NCBI RefSeq assembly: GCF_000424465.1
Contig: NZ_AUJY01000001.1
Coordinates: 165,588-229,587, forward strand
From: Butyrivibrio hungatei NK4A153
GTDB taxonomy: Bacteria > Bacillota > Clostridia > Lachnospirales > Lachnospiraceae
Reading direction: 5' to 3'
Length of the DNA: 64,000 nucleotides
In this document: one piece after another, positions 8,300 to 16,843 of the stretch
Layout: the number at the start of each line of letters is the position of its first letter
How positions within the stretch are numbered: the stretch's first letter is position 1
The notes under the pieces: model-generated
Seen by the model: the letters and a program-made list of their open reading frames with translations, nothing else
Database searches by the model: none
What the model was told of the DNA's origin: nothing
Translations under genes and position numbers: made by a program

Positions 8300-8308
8300 T
8301 ATACGAGG
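8279..8308 (+). promoter_or_regulatory. Palindromic operator over the -10 box, probable GntR/FCD site
   Basis: A 30-bp palindrome: outer arms CCTCGTAT (8279-8286) and ATACGAGG (8301-8308) surround the perfect 12-bp palindrome ATTGTATACAAT (8288-8299), whose right half is the -10 box. TTGTATACAA-like cores are characteristic of operators bound by FadR-type (FCD) GntR proteins, and such a regulator is encoded in the same operon at 9794. Autoregulation is the simplest reading. Confidence 0.65.
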
Positions 8309-8345
8309 TTAGCTATTTGTTTATATGAGAGAGGTTTACTTTACT

Positions 8346-9782
8346 ATGAACGATACAAGTGCATTTCAGAACAGACCGGTTACTATGAATGACAAGAATA
8401 ATCTGCTCCAGATTGAAGAGCATATGTACATTCTTGACGACGTGGAAAAGCCAAATGTTTTCAGAAATATGTTTCCTTATGAGGAGATTCCCAAGATTCC
8501 ATTCAATGACAGGATCGTTCCTCATAATATGCCAAAGGATATATGGATAACGGATACTACTTTCCGTGACGGGCAGCAGTCAAGGGCGCCGTATACCACA
8601 GAGCAGATTGTTACCATATATGACAAGCTTCACGAACTTGGCGGTCCGAACGGAATGATCAGGCAGAGTGAGTTCTTTTTATACAGTAAGAGCGACCGTG
8701 ATGCGGTTTATAAGTGTATGGAGAGAGGCTACAAATTCCCTGAAGTTACAAGCTGGATCAGAGCAAGCGAAGAAGATTTTAAGCTTGTAAAAGAGATAGG
8801 AATGAAGGAAACGGGAATTCTCGTTTCTTGCTCGGATTATCACATTTTCTTAAAGCTTAAGATGACAAGGAGACAGGCACTCGATCATTATCTCAGTGTG
8901 GTAAGATCGTGTCTTGAGGCGGGAATCAGCCCCAGATGCCATCTCGAAGATATTACAAGAGCAGATATTTACGGATTTGTTGTTCCGTTCTGCGTAGAGC
9001 TTATGAAGCTCAAGGATGAGTACGGAATTCCCGTTAAGATCCGCGCCTGCGATACAATGGGATACGGAGTTAACTTCTCCGGTGCGGTTATTCCCAGAAG
9101 TGTACAGGGAATCATTTATGCGATAAATACAAATGCCGGAGTTCCCTGCGAACTCATTGAGTGGCACGGACACAACGATTTCTATAAGGCTGTTACCAAT
9201 TCGACAACAGCATGGCTCTACGGATGTTCATCCGTTAATACATCTCTTTTCGGAATCGGTGAGAGAACAGGTAATACACCTCTTGAAGCTATGGTATTTG
9301 AGTATGCGCAGCTTAAGGGCACACTCAACGGCATGAATACTCAGGTAATAACAGAACTTGCCGAGTATTATGAAAAAGAGATTGGATTTACGGTTCCTGC
9401 AAATACACCTTTTGTAGGAAAGAACTTTAATGTTACAAGAGCAGGTATCCATGCGGACGGTCTTTTGAAAAACGAGGAGATCTACAACATTTTTGATACG
9501 GATAAGTTCCTGGGTAGACCGCCTGTAAGTGCGGTTTCCAATACATCGGGACTTGCGGGAATTGCTCACTGGATCAATATACATTACAAGCTTAAAGAAG
9601 AGCATGCTCTTTCTAAGACTTCACCCATCGTTACAAAGATCAAAGAGTGGGTTGACAGCGAGTATGCGGGCGGCAGAGTTACAGTTATGACCGATGATGA
9701 GCTTGTAAGAGAAATTGGCAAAGTAAGTGATGAGCTTGGCGTTGTTGTCAAGGATGGAGAAATTACCGAAATCTCCAAATAA
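8346..9782 (+). CDS. Citrate/homocitrate synthase-like enzyme (candidate Re-citrate synthase)
   Basis: A 478-residue enzyme of the DRE-TIM metallolyase (isopropylmalate/homocitrate synthase) superfamily. WITDTTFRDGQQSRAPYT is the first conserved motif, with the metal-binding Asp and catalytic Arg; ELIEWHGHNDFYKAV supplies the HxH metal site; GERTGNTPLEAMVF closes the barrel. The C-terminal region is short and lacks the LeuA regulatory domain. Its operon contains NADP isocitrate dehydrogenase, so the product is most likely citrate (Re-type citrate synthase, as in Clostridium kluyveri) feeding 2-oxoglutarate synthesis; homocitrate synthase is the alternative. ATG 8346 was preferred to ATG 8325 because AGAGAGG precedes it. 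No aconitase gene is in the window. Confidence 0.75.
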   Translation: MNDTSAFQNRPVTMNDKNNLLQIEEHMYILDDVEKPNVFRNMFPYEEIPKIPFNDRIVPHNMPKDIWITDTTFRDGQQSRAPYTTEQIVTIYDKLHELGGPNGMIRQSEFFLYSKSDRDAVYKCMERGYKFPEVTSWIRASEEDFKLVKEIGMKETGILVSCSDYHIFLKLKMTRRQALDHYLSVVRSCLEAGISPRCHLEDITRADIYGFVVPFCVELMKLKDEYGIPVKIRACDTMGYGVNFSGAVIPRSVQGIIYAINTNAGVPCELIEWHGHNDFYKAVTNSTTAWLYGCSSVNTSLFGIGERTGNTPLEAMVFEYAQLKGTLNGMNTQVITELAEYYEKEIGFTVPANTPFVGKNFNVTRAGIHADGLLKNEEIYNIFDTDKFLGRPPVSAVSNTSGLAGIAHWINIHYKLKEEHALSKTSPIVTKIKEWVDSEYAGGRVTVMTDDELVREIGKVSDELGVVVKDGEITEISK

Positions 9783-9793
9783 TGAGGGAAAAT

Positions 9794-10474
9794 ATGGAAA
9801 AGCAAGACTTAAAACATGAAGTTACGGACAAGTATTCCCTGAGAGGAAGAGTGTTTCACAGAATTCGTGAGGACATTCTGAACGGAAAGTATAAGGACCA
9901 TGAGGAACTTAAGGAAGTTGCAATCGGTCAGGAACTTGGCGTCAGCAGAACCCCCGTAAGAGAGGCTTTCAGGCAGCTTGAACTTGAGGGTCTTATTCAG
10001 ATAATTCCCAACAGGGGCGCTTATGTTACGGGAATCAAAGTCAAGGATATAGAAGATATCTACATGATAAGATCAAAGCTCGAAGGACTCTGCGCCAGAT
10101 GGGCTTGTGAGAATATCACAAAAGAACAGCTTGAGGAAATGGAAGAGAACATATATCTTGCGGAGTTCCATGCTGCAAGAGGTCATATGGAGCAGATGGC
10201 TGAACTCGACAACCGTTTCCACAATATTTTGTATGAAGCATGCAATTCAAAGATGCTTGAGCATCTTCTTAAGGATTATCACCAGTATGTATGGAGAGTA
10301 AGACAGAAGACTCTTTCAAGCAGCAGAGGTGCGGTTTCCAATGTTGAGCACAAATATATAATGGAAGCCATTAAGGAGAATAATCCTGATAAAGCGGAGG
10401 AACTTGCAAACCAGCATATGATCAATGCATATGAGAATATGGTGGACAAGGGACTTCTTGAAATGTTTGAATAA
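9794..10474 (+). CDS. GntR family transcriptional regulator, FCD type
   Basis: A 226-residue regulator. Residues about 14-80 are a GntR winged helix-turn-helix (EVAIGQELGVSRTPVREAFR, then LEGLIQIIPNRGAYV), followed by an all-helical FCD ligand domain with metal-site-like residues (ELDNRFHNIL; conserved His residues near 125-130 and 190). The gene is nested between the synthase and isocitrate dehydrogenase genes with almost no gaps. ATG 9794 has GAGGG 5 nt upstream and is preferred over ATG 9782, which overlaps the previous stop. FCD effectors are often carboxylic acids, so a tricarboxylic or keto acid signal is plausible. It probably binds the palindrome at 8279-8308. Confidence 0.88.
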   Translation: MEKQDLKHEVTDKYSLRGRVFHRIREDILNGKYKDHEELKEVAIGQELGVSRTPVREAFRQLELEGLIQIIPNRGAYVTGIKVKDIEDIYMIRSKLEGLCARWACENITKEQLEEMEENIYLAEFHAARGHMEQMAELDNRFHNILYEACNSKMLEHLLKDYHQYVWRVRQKTLSSSRGAVSNVEHKYIMEAIKENNPDKAEELANQHMINAYENMVDKGLLEMFE

Positions 10475-10501
10475 TTAAATTGATTGAAAGGAAAGGCGAA
10501 C

Positions 10502-11707
10502 ATGGCAAAAATTCAGATGACTACCCCCATCGTTGAGATGGATGGCGATGAGATGACCAGAGTTTTATGGAAGATGATCAAGGATAAGCTTATTCTTCCA
10601 TATATCGATCTTAAGAGCGAATATTATGATCTTGGACTTGAATATAGAGATGAGACTGACGATCAGGTTACTGTAGACAGTGCAAATGCTACACTTAAAT
10701 ACGGTGTTGCCGTTAAGTGTGCTACAATAACTCCCAATAACGAGAGAATGACTGAGTATAAGCTCAAGAAGATGTGGAAGAGCCCTAACGGAACAATCAG
10801 AGCGATCCTCGACGGAACAGTTTTCCGTACACCTATCATGGTTAAGGGAATCGAGCCCAACGTAAGAACATGGGAGCAGCCCATTACACTTGCAAGACAC
10901 GCTTACGGCGATGTTTATAAGAACGTTGAGATAAGAGTTCCCGGTGCAGGTAAGGCAGAGCTTGTATTTACAGGTGCCGACGGAAAAGAGATCAGAGAGA
11001 CAATTCACGAGTTTAACGAGCCCGGAATCATCCAGGGTATTCACAATAAAGATGCTTCTATCAGAAGCTTTGCAAGAGCCTGCTTTAAGTATGCACTTGC
11101 CGAGAAGAAAGAACTTTGGCTCGGTACAAAGGATACTATCAGCAAGACTTACGACAGAAGATTCAGAGAAATCTTTGATGAGATATTTGAAAATGAGTTC
11201 AAGGCTGATTTCGAAAAAGCCGGTATCACATATTTCTACACACTTATCGATGATGCGGTTGCACGTGTTATGAAGTCTAAGGGTGGATTCATCTGGGCAT
11301 GTAAGAACTATGACGGAGACGTTATGAGTGATATGGTATCATCTGCGTTCGGTTCACTTGCAATGATGACATCTGTTCTCGTATCACCTACAGGTGTATA
11401 TGAGTATGAGGCTGCTCACGGAACTGTACAGAGACATTACTACAAGTACTTAAAGGGTGAGCCTACATCAACAAATCCTGTTGCTACGATTTTTGCATGG
11501 ACAGGTGCTCTTCGTAAGAGAGGAGAACTTGATGGAATCGCTGAGCTTATGGCATGGGCTGACAAGATGGAGAAGGCAACACTTTCAGTTATCGAGTCCG
11601 GCCGCATGACAGGCGATCTGGCGCTTATAACATCACTTCCCAATCCTGTAAAACTTGGAAGCGAAGAATTCCTCGACGCGATCGCGGAAGAATTCAATAA
11701 AATATGA
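10502..11707 (+). CDS. icd: NADP-dependent isocitrate dehydrogenase, homodimeric type
   Basis: A 401-residue enzyme of the eukaryote-like dimeric NADP-IDH subfamily. Recognisable segments are [16 protein letters not shown] at the start, the substrate-binding arginines in [16 protein letters not shown] and in [37 protein letters not shown] with the catalytic Tyr and Lys, metal-binding Asp in [11 protein letters not shown], and [17 protein letters not shown] in the cofactor site. It oxidises isocitrate to 2-oxoglutarate with release of CO2 and NADPH, which feeds glutamate synthesis. It starts 28 bp after the GntR gene with a GAAAGGAAAGG ribosome binding site, and a terminator follows. Confidence 0.96.
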   Translation: MAKIQMTTPIVEMDGDEMTRVLWKMIKDKLILPYIDLKSEYYDLGLEYRDETDDQVTVDSANATLKYGVAVKCATITPNNERMTEYKLKKMWKSPNGTIRAILDGTVFRTPIMVKGIEPNVRTWEQPITLARHAYGDVYKNVEIRVPGAGKAELVFTGADGKEIRETIHEFNEPGIIQGIHNKDASIRSFARACFKYALAEKKELWLGTKDTISKTYDRRFREIFDEIFENEFKADFEKAGITYFYTLIDDAVARVMKSKGGFIWACKNYDGDVMSDMVSSAFGSLAMMTSVLVSPTGVYEYEAAHGTVQRHYYKYLKGEPTSTNPVATIFAWTGALRKRGELDGIAELMAWADKMEKATLSVIESGRMTGDLALITSLPNPVKLGSEEFLDAIAEEFNKI

Positions 11708-11712
11708 TAACA

Positions 11713-11750
11713 AAGAGCCTTTCATTTATTGGGAGGCTCTTATTTTTTCT
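11713..11750 (+). terminator. Rho-independent terminator after icd
   Basis: AAGAGCCT (11713-11720) pairs with AGGCTCTT (11734-11741), followed by a T-rich run. It closes the synthase-GntR-icd transcript. Confidence 0.85.
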
Positions 11751-11823
11751 CTTTTTGCGGCGGCGTTTATATGCTATACTATTCACTGGTTATACATTTA
11801 CGGTATGAAAGAGACACACACGG

Positions 11824-12777
11824 ATGTTGGATAGGAGTCGTAAGAAGAAAGTATATAGTAAAAAGATAAAACGTCTTCGCAGGGGGATTGTGATAACCGT
11901 TGTAGCGGCGTGTCTGATTCCCACGTGTATCTGTGTTATTCTTTCAGTAAGGTATGACAGGTTAAATGCCAAGTATAAACAGAGCACTGCAGATCTTGAA
12001 TGGTACAGACAGAGGTATGGAAGCGAGCTTTCAATACTTTCGGCCGTGCAACCGGATGTTAATGAAGATAATGTTCCGGATGCCGAGACGGGAGGCTTTG
12101 AGCAGGATTATGCCGATGTAGATACCAGCGGAGCTCTTAATCCCGAGGATATCGAGGGTACAAGATATGTATATCTTACTTTCGATGACGGTCCCAGTAT
12201 TTATACCGAAGAGATATTGGATATTTTAAAAGAGAATGATGTAAAGGCCACTTTTTTTGTGTGCGGAAAACCCGATGCCAAGTATGTTGATGCCTATAAG
12301 AGGATAGTCGATGAAGGGCATACGCTGGGAATGCATTCTTACAGCCACAAATACGGTGAGATTTACTCATCCTTGGATTCATTTAAAGAGGATTTTGACA
12401 AACTAAGAATATTTTTATATGAGACCACGGGGGTCTGGGCTAAGTATTACAGATTTCCCGGAGGAAGTTCCAATGCTGTCAGTAAGGTTGATATCAAGGA
12501 GCTTGAGAATTTTTTGGAAGGAACCGATGCCACTTTCTATGATTGGAATATTTCTGCGAAAGATGACAAAGCGGGCAACACCAAAGAGTCGATTTATGCT
12601 AATATAGTAGATAATGTCCCAAAATTCAAACACTGCATCGTGTTAATGCATGACGCTGCAGACAAGCGTAGTACCGTTGACGCTTTGCCTGATATCATAA
12701 GAGATATCAAGGCTATGGATGATACCGTGATAGTTCCGATAACAGATAATACGTTACCGGTTCAACATATCAAATAA
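11824..12777 (+). CDS. Membrane-anchored polysaccharide (peptidoglycan) deacetylase
   Basis: A 317-residue protein with a very basic cytoplasmic start (RSRKKKVYSKKIKRLRR), one membrane helix at about 23-42, a linker to about 115 and a NodB-homology domain. Carbohydrate esterase 4 motifs are visible: motif 1 TFDDGPS (about residues 120-126, with metal and base Asp), motif 2 HSYSHKY (about 168-174, metal His pair), motif 3 RFPGGSSN (about 213-220), and a late HD motif LMHDAADK. Such enzymes de-N-acetylate cell-wall amino sugars and can protect against lysozyme. It begins a stretch of envelope genes and lies 36 bp before the bactofilin gene. Confidence 0.9.
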   Translation: MLDRSRKKKVYSKKIKRLRRGIVITVVAACLIPTCICVILSVRYDRLNAKYKQSTADLEWYRQRYGSELSILSAVQPDVNEDNVPDAETGGFEQDYADVDTSGALNPEDIEGTRYVYLTFDDGPSIYTEEILDILKENDVKATFFVCGKPDAKYVDAYKRIVDEGHTLGMHSYSHKYGEIYSSLDSFKEDFDKLRIFLYETTGVWAKYYRFPGGSSNAVSKVDIKELENFLEGTDATFYDWNISAKDDKAGNTKESIYANIVDNVPKFKHCIVLMHDAADKRSTVDALPDIIRDIKAMDDTVIVPITDNTLPVQHIK

Positions 12778-12813
12778 AAGTATTAACAAGAAAAAGTGAA
12801 CGGAGGAGAAACA

Positions 12814-13806
12814 ATGGGATTTTTTTCTGAGCTAAAGAGCGATTTATCCCAAGCAGTTAACACACTCATGCCTGATGATAAGGCTGACGAAACAAGGGTT
12901 CTTGATAAGGAAAGTGTTGATGGGGGAACTGTAAGACCGGAAGATGTCGATCTTGACAGTATGCTTGATCGTCTTGATGAAATCAAGCTTGATGATGTGG
13001 TGAACAAGGAAGAGGGTTTATCTGAAGAGTCGGAGCAGACTCTTGATAATTCTGAAGAAACGGGAGCAGGCGCAGAGGAAGAAAATACCGATGCGGAAAC
13101 TTCCGACAATGAAAATTTAAATGAAGGGGCTTCTGAGGAACAGACTGAAGAGATAAGTGAAGAGCGTGCGCTTGAACAGCTTATCGAAGCACAGACGGCG
13201 TCAGAGGTAAAAGAGGGTGAGCCGATGAGCGCGCTTGAGGCAATCAATAATTCTAATATCGACGAGTACATTGCAGAGAGCAATGCTACAGATAAAAATA
13301 CTAATAACGGGGGAGAAGAAACTATGGAATTTGATCAGCAGACACCTACAGATGAAACTGCCAGCATTACAGAAGGAATGATACTTACGGGAGATTTGCA
13401 GACAACAGGTTCTCTTGATCTTATCGGTAAGATCAACGGTAATGTAAAGTGCCTTGGAAAGCTTAATGTTACAGGTGAGATCACAGGTGATTCAGATGCA
13501 GCTGAGATCTATGCAGAGTCAGCAAGAATTACAGGTGAGGTTAAGAGTAAGGGCAGTGTAAAGGTTGGACAGAGTACCGTTATCGTTGGAAACATCTTCG
13601 GTTCAAGTGCTGTTATCGCAGGTGCCGTTAAGGGCGATATCGACGTTCACGGACCGGTTGTACTTGATACAACTGCAATTGTTATGGGTAACATCAAGTC
13701 TCAGTCAGTGCAGATCAATAACGGAGCGGTTATTGAAGGTATGTGCTCACAGGCATATGCTGATGTTAATCCTTCAGAGTTCTTCGAGGGACTTAAAAAC
13801 AGATAA
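12814..13806 (+). CDS. Bactofilin (polymer-forming cytoskeletal protein) with long acidic N-terminal extension
   Basis: A 330-residue protein. The C-terminal part, from about residue 187, is a bactofilin (DUF583) beta-helix: repeated blocks such as GDLQTTGSLDLIGKINGNVK and GNIFGSSAVIAGAVKGDIDV give the short beta-strand ladder that polymerises into filaments. Residues 1-180 are an acidic, Glu/Asp/Ser-rich and probably disordered region with almost no hydrophobic content, far longer than the tail of typical bactofilins of 120-180 residues. Start ATG 12814 follows GGAGGAG at good spacing, and MGFFSELKSDL resembles the short amphipathic start used for membrane attachment in some bactofilins. It may organise wall enzymes such as the deacetylase next door. 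Confidence 0.85.
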   Translation: MGFFSELKSDLSQAVNTLMPDDKADETRVLDKESVDGGTVRPEDVDLDSMLDRLDEIKLDDVVNKEEGLSEESEQTLDNSEETGAGAEEENTDAETSDNENLNEGASEEQTEEISEERALEQLIEAQTASEVKEGEPMSALEAINNSNIDEYIAESNATDKNTNNGGEETMEFDQQTPTDETASITEGMILTGDLQTTGSLDLIGKINGNVKCLGKLNVTGEITGDSDAAEIYAESARITGEVKSKGSVKVGQSTVIVGNIFGSSAVIAGAVKGDIDVHGPVVLDTTAIVMGNIKSQSVQINNGAVIEGMCSQAYADVNPSEFFEGLKNR

Positions 13807-13830
13807 GTAATAAAAGCATATGGAGAGATT

Positions 13831-14523
13831 ATGAGAATATTATTAAAACTTAGTGGTGAAGCACTCGCAGGCGACAAGAAGACAGGATTTGATGAGGAAA
13901 CTGTCAGAAAGGTTGCTCTTCAGGTCAAAGAACTTACCGAGAAAGGAACAGAGGTTGGAATCGTTATCGGAGGCGGTAATTTCTGGAGAGGAAGAACCAG
14001 CGAAAATATCGACCGTGTAAAAGCGGATCAGATCGGTATGCTTGCAACCATAATGAACTGCATCTATGTTTCTGAGATTTTCAGAAGTGAAGGAATGATG
14101 ACAAATATACTGACTCCTTTTGAATGTGGCTCATTTACCAAGCTCTTTTCCAAAGACAGAGCAAACAAATATTTCGCAAAGGGAATGGTGGTATTCTTTG
14201 CCGGCGGTACGGGACATCCCTATTTCTCAACGGATACGGGTGTTGCGCTTCGTGCGATCGAGGTAGAAGCGGATTATATATTACTTGCCAAGGCTATTGA
14301 CGGTGTATATGACAGCGATCCTGCCAAGAATCCGGATGCAAAGAGATATACCGAGATTTCTATCGATGAAGTTATTGCCCGGAATCTGCAGGTTGTTGAT
14401 ATGACAGCTTCGATAATGGTAAGAGATAACAAGATTCCTATGAGAGTATTTGCTCTTCAGGAGGAAAAAAGTATTGTAAACGCCGCCAGCGGCAACTTTA
14501 ACGGTACAACAGTTACTGTTTGA
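13831..14523 (+). CDS. pyrH: UMP kinase
   Basis: A 230-residue amino-acid-kinase-fold enzyme that phosphorylates UMP to UDP with ATP for pyrimidine nucleotide synthesis. Visible features are ILLKLSGEALAGDK at the N-terminus, the glycine-rich GIVIGGGNFWRGR, FAGGTGHPYFSTDTGVALRA and the nucleotide-binding segment ADYILLAKAIDGVYDSDP. Length matches the bacterial hexameric enzyme. GGAGAG precedes the ATG. It opens the conserved pyrH-frr-uppS-cdsA-dxr-rseP-ispG-polC order and is followed 33 bp later by frr. Confidence 0.97.
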   Translation: MRILLKLSGEALAGDKKTGFDEETVRKVALQVKELTEKGTEVGIVIGGGNFWRGRTSENIDRVKADQIGMLATIMNCIYVSEIFRSEGMMTNILTPFECGSFTKLFSKDRANKYFAKGMVVFFAGGTGHPYFSTDTGVALRAIEVEADYILLAKAIDGVYDSDPAKNPDAKRYTEISIDEVIARNLQVVDMTASIMVRDNKIPMRVFALQEEKSIVNAASGNFNGTTVTV

Positions 14524-14556
14524 CGTTTTGGTCTAATGAAATAACGGAGGCATAAT

Positions 14557-15108
14557 ATGAACGAAAGAATTAAAGAATACAGTGATAAGATGCAGAAGTC
14601 TTATGATTTTCTCAAGGAGGAGCTGGCTTCTATCCGTGCCGGAAGAGCCAATCCCCACGTGCTTGATAAGATAAAGGTTGATTATTACGGAACACCTACA
14701 CCTCTTCAGCAGGTTGGTAACGTATCAGTTCCCGAAGCGCGTATCATTCAGATCGCACCTTGGGATAAGACACTTATTAAGGATATCGAGAAAGCAATCA
14801 TGACATCTGATCTTGGAATTACTCCAAGCAACGATGGTGCTGTTATCAGACTTGTTTTCCCTGAGCTTACAGAGGAGAGAAGAAAACAGCTTGCAAAGGA
14901 TATACGCAAGAAGGGTGAAGATGCCAAGGTTGCAGTCAGAAACGTAAGACGTGACGGCAACGATGCTCTTAAGAAGCTTAAGGGCTCAGATGTATCCGAG
15001 GATGAGATCAACGATCTTAATGATGAACTTCAGAAAGTAACAGATAAGTTTATCAAGGATATTGATGCTGCTGTAGAAGATAAGAACAAGGAAGTCATGA
15101 CAGTGTGA
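14557..15108 (+). CDS. frr: Ribosome recycling factor
   Basis: A 183-residue protein of the RRF family, which with EF-G splits post-termination ribosomes. Typical segments are LASIRAGRANPHVLDKI, VDYYGTPTPLQQVGNVS and PELTEERRKQLAKDIRKKGE; the last is the long helical bundle arm that mimics tRNA. Length is that of the family (about 185). It has a CGGAGG ribosome binding site and lies between pyrH and uppS, as in most Firmicutes. Confidence 0.97.
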   Translation: MNERIKEYSDKMQKSYDFLKEELASIRAGRANPHVLDKIKVDYYGTPTPLQQVGNVSVPEARIIQIAPWDKTLIKDIEKAIMTSDLGITPSNDGAVIRLVFPELTEERRKQLAKDIRKKGEDAKVAVRNVRRDGNDALKKLKGSDVSEDEINDLNDELQKVTDKFIKDIDAAVEDKNKEVMTV

Positions 15109-15133
15109 TTTCCCGTAAATAGGAAATTTAGTT

Positions 15134-15859
15134 ATGGAAGAAAATAAAAATATACCTGCACATGTTGCGATAATTCTGGACGGAAACGGAAGATGGGCCA
15201 AGGCAAAGGGTCTTCCCAGAAATGCCGGACATTTGCAGGGGGCAAAGGCCGTTGAGGATATTTTGTATGATGCCAAGGATATGGGCATCAAATATCTTAC
15301 GGTTTATGCTTTTTCAACAGAAAACTGGAGTCGTCCTGAGGCAGAGGTTTCTGCTCTCATGATGCTCCTTCGTAATTACCTTAAGACAAGTATAAAGAAG
15401 TCAATGAAAAACAATGTGAGATGCCGTGTTATCGGCGACAGAAGTCTTCTCGCAAAGGATATCATCGAGGCAATCGAGAATCTTGAGAAGACAACCGCAG
15501 AAAATACCGGACTTACATTTACAATTGCTATCAATTACGGAAGCAGAGACGAGATCAGAAGATCCTTTATCAAACTTGCAGACAAGGTAAAAAATGGAGA
15601 ACTTGATCCCTCTGATATTACAGAAGAAATGATAGCTTCCAATCTTGATACCGAATATATGCCCGATCCGGATCTTTTGATAAGGACCTGCAACGAGCAG
15701 AGAGTATCAAACTTCTTATTGTGGCAGCTCGCTTACACGGAGTTCTATTTTACTCCTGTGGCATGGCCTGATTTTAATAAGGCCGAGCTTGAAAAAGCAG
15801 TGGAAGCATATGGAAACAGAAACCGTAAATTCGGAGGTCTCAAGCAGGATCAGATTTAG
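15134..15859 (+). CDS. uppS: Isoprenyl transferase (undecaprenyl diphosphate synthase)
   Basis: A 241-residue cis-prenyltransferase. HVAIILDGNGRWAKAKGLPR carries the catalytic Asp and the diphosphate-binding loop; YAFSTENWSRP, then RTCNEQRVSNFLLWQLAY and the final FYFTPVAWPDF are the other signature blocks. Note NEQRVSNFLLWQ, where the family usually has GExRxSNFLLWQ. The enzyme condenses isopentenyl diphosphate onto farnesyl diphosphate to make the C55 lipid carrier for wall synthesis. The needed precursors come from Dxr, IspG, Dxs and IspA encoded in this same window. Confidence 0.96.
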   Translation: MEENKNIPAHVAIILDGNGRWAKAKGLPRNAGHLQGAKAVEDILYDAKDMGIKYLTVYAFSTENWSRPEAEVSALMMLLRNYLKTSIKKSMKNNVRCRVIGDRSLLAKDIIEAIENLEKTTAENTGLTFTIAINYGSRDEIRRSFIKLADKVKNGELDPSDITEEMIASNLDTEYMPDPDLLIRTCNEQRVSNFLLWQLAYTEFYFTPVAWPDFNKAELEKAVEAYGNRNRKFGGLKQDQI

Positions 15860-15911
15860 TACAGTGTACTGTGATCCCAATGGAATTGAATGAATAGGCG
15901 GGGTTAGTGTA

Positions 15912-16739
15912 TTGAAAACGAGAGTGATTAGCGGAATCGTTATTGCCGTTGTGCTGGCAGCGGTTCTGATTTCCGGGGGGTATTTTCTGGCAGCAGTTTT
16001 GTTTGCTGTTTCACTTATCAGTTATAACGAACTTACAAAAGCTACCGGAGTCCATGACTGCGGAACCAAATATAATCCGCTTGAAATATGCGGATACATA
16101 TCGATAGTAGTGCATTATCTTCAAATGATAATGATAAGAGATTACAGGTATTATATTTTTTCTTTGATGTTTGCTTTTTTCTTAATAATGGCATGTTATG
16201 TTCTGACATTCCCAAGGTTTACATCAACGCAGGCAATGTCGGCATTTTTTAGCTTTGTTTATGCTCCTGTAAATATGTCTTTTGTATTTCTTTTGAGAAT
16301 TCGTCCCGATTATGGATGGATTTTTGCCTGGGCTCCTTTTATTGCCTGGGTGTGCGATACATGTGCATATTTTTCCGGAAGAGCATTTGGTAAGCACAAG
16401 CTTGCACCCGAGCTTTCACCTAAGAAGACGATTGAAGGCGCTATAGGTGGCGTTATCGGCTCGGTTGTTGTCGGATTCGTTATTGGTTTTGTAATTTATC
16501 TTAGAAAGATATATAGTATCGAATTCCTTTTGGTGATGATAATCATCACTTTTGTCGGAAGTATAATCGGGCAGTTGGGCGACCTTCTTGCATCCGGAAT
16601 AAAGAGAGATCATAAGATCAAGGATTATGGAAATGTTATTCCGGGACACGGCGGTATTATGGATCGTTTTGACAGTGTAATATTCGTAATACCTTGTGTA
16701 TATTTTTTGGCCGCAGTATTAGTGCCGCTTATTGAATAA
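15912..16739 (+). CDS. cdsA: Phosphatidate cytidylyltransferase
   Basis: A 275-residue membrane protein with about eight helices that makes CDP-diacylglycerol from phosphatidate and CTP, the branch point of phospholipid synthesis. The C-terminal CDS signature is present: [16 protein letters not shown], then [18 protein letters not shown] and [12 protein letters not shown], including the metal-binding Asp. The chosen start is TTG 15912 ([17 protein letters not shown] follows) with GGCGGGG upstream; no better ATG is available. It lies 52 bp after uppS. Confidence 0.95.
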   Translation: MKTRVISGIVIAVVLAAVLISGGYFLAAVLFAVSLISYNELTKATGVHDCGTKYNPLEICGYISIVVHYLQMIMIRDYRYYIFSLMFAFFLIMACYVLTFPRFTSTQAMSAFFSFVYAPVNMSFVFLLRIRPDYGWIFAWAPFIAWVCDTCAYFSGRAFGKHKLAPELSPKKTIEGAIGGVIGSVVVGFVIGFVIYLRKIYSIEFLLVMIIITFVGSIIGQLGDLLASGIKRDHKIKDYGNVIPGHGGIMDRFDSVIFVIPCVYFLAAVLVPLIE

Positions 16740-16750
16740 GAAGACATCAG

Positions 16751-16782
16751 AGAGTCGCAGGATATCAAAGCGGCTCTTTGTT
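16751..16782 (+). terminator. Weak hairpin between cdsA and dxr
   Basis: AGAGTCGC (16751-16758) and GCGGCTCT (16770-16777) pair with one G-T, followed by a poor T stretch (TTGTT). It may partially terminate or process the transcript before dxr; a full terminator is not certain. Confidence 0.4.
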
Positions 16783-16843
16783 CGTTGATAGAAAATATTT
16801 GATTTAATGCGATAAAATCCATTCGTTTATTATAGGAGAAAAA

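Noticed and set aside
9133-9336. Small plus-strand frame within the synthase gene, and 9228-9605 on the minus strand
   Set aside because: Both are within a strongly conserved enzyme gene and show no start signals or family features.
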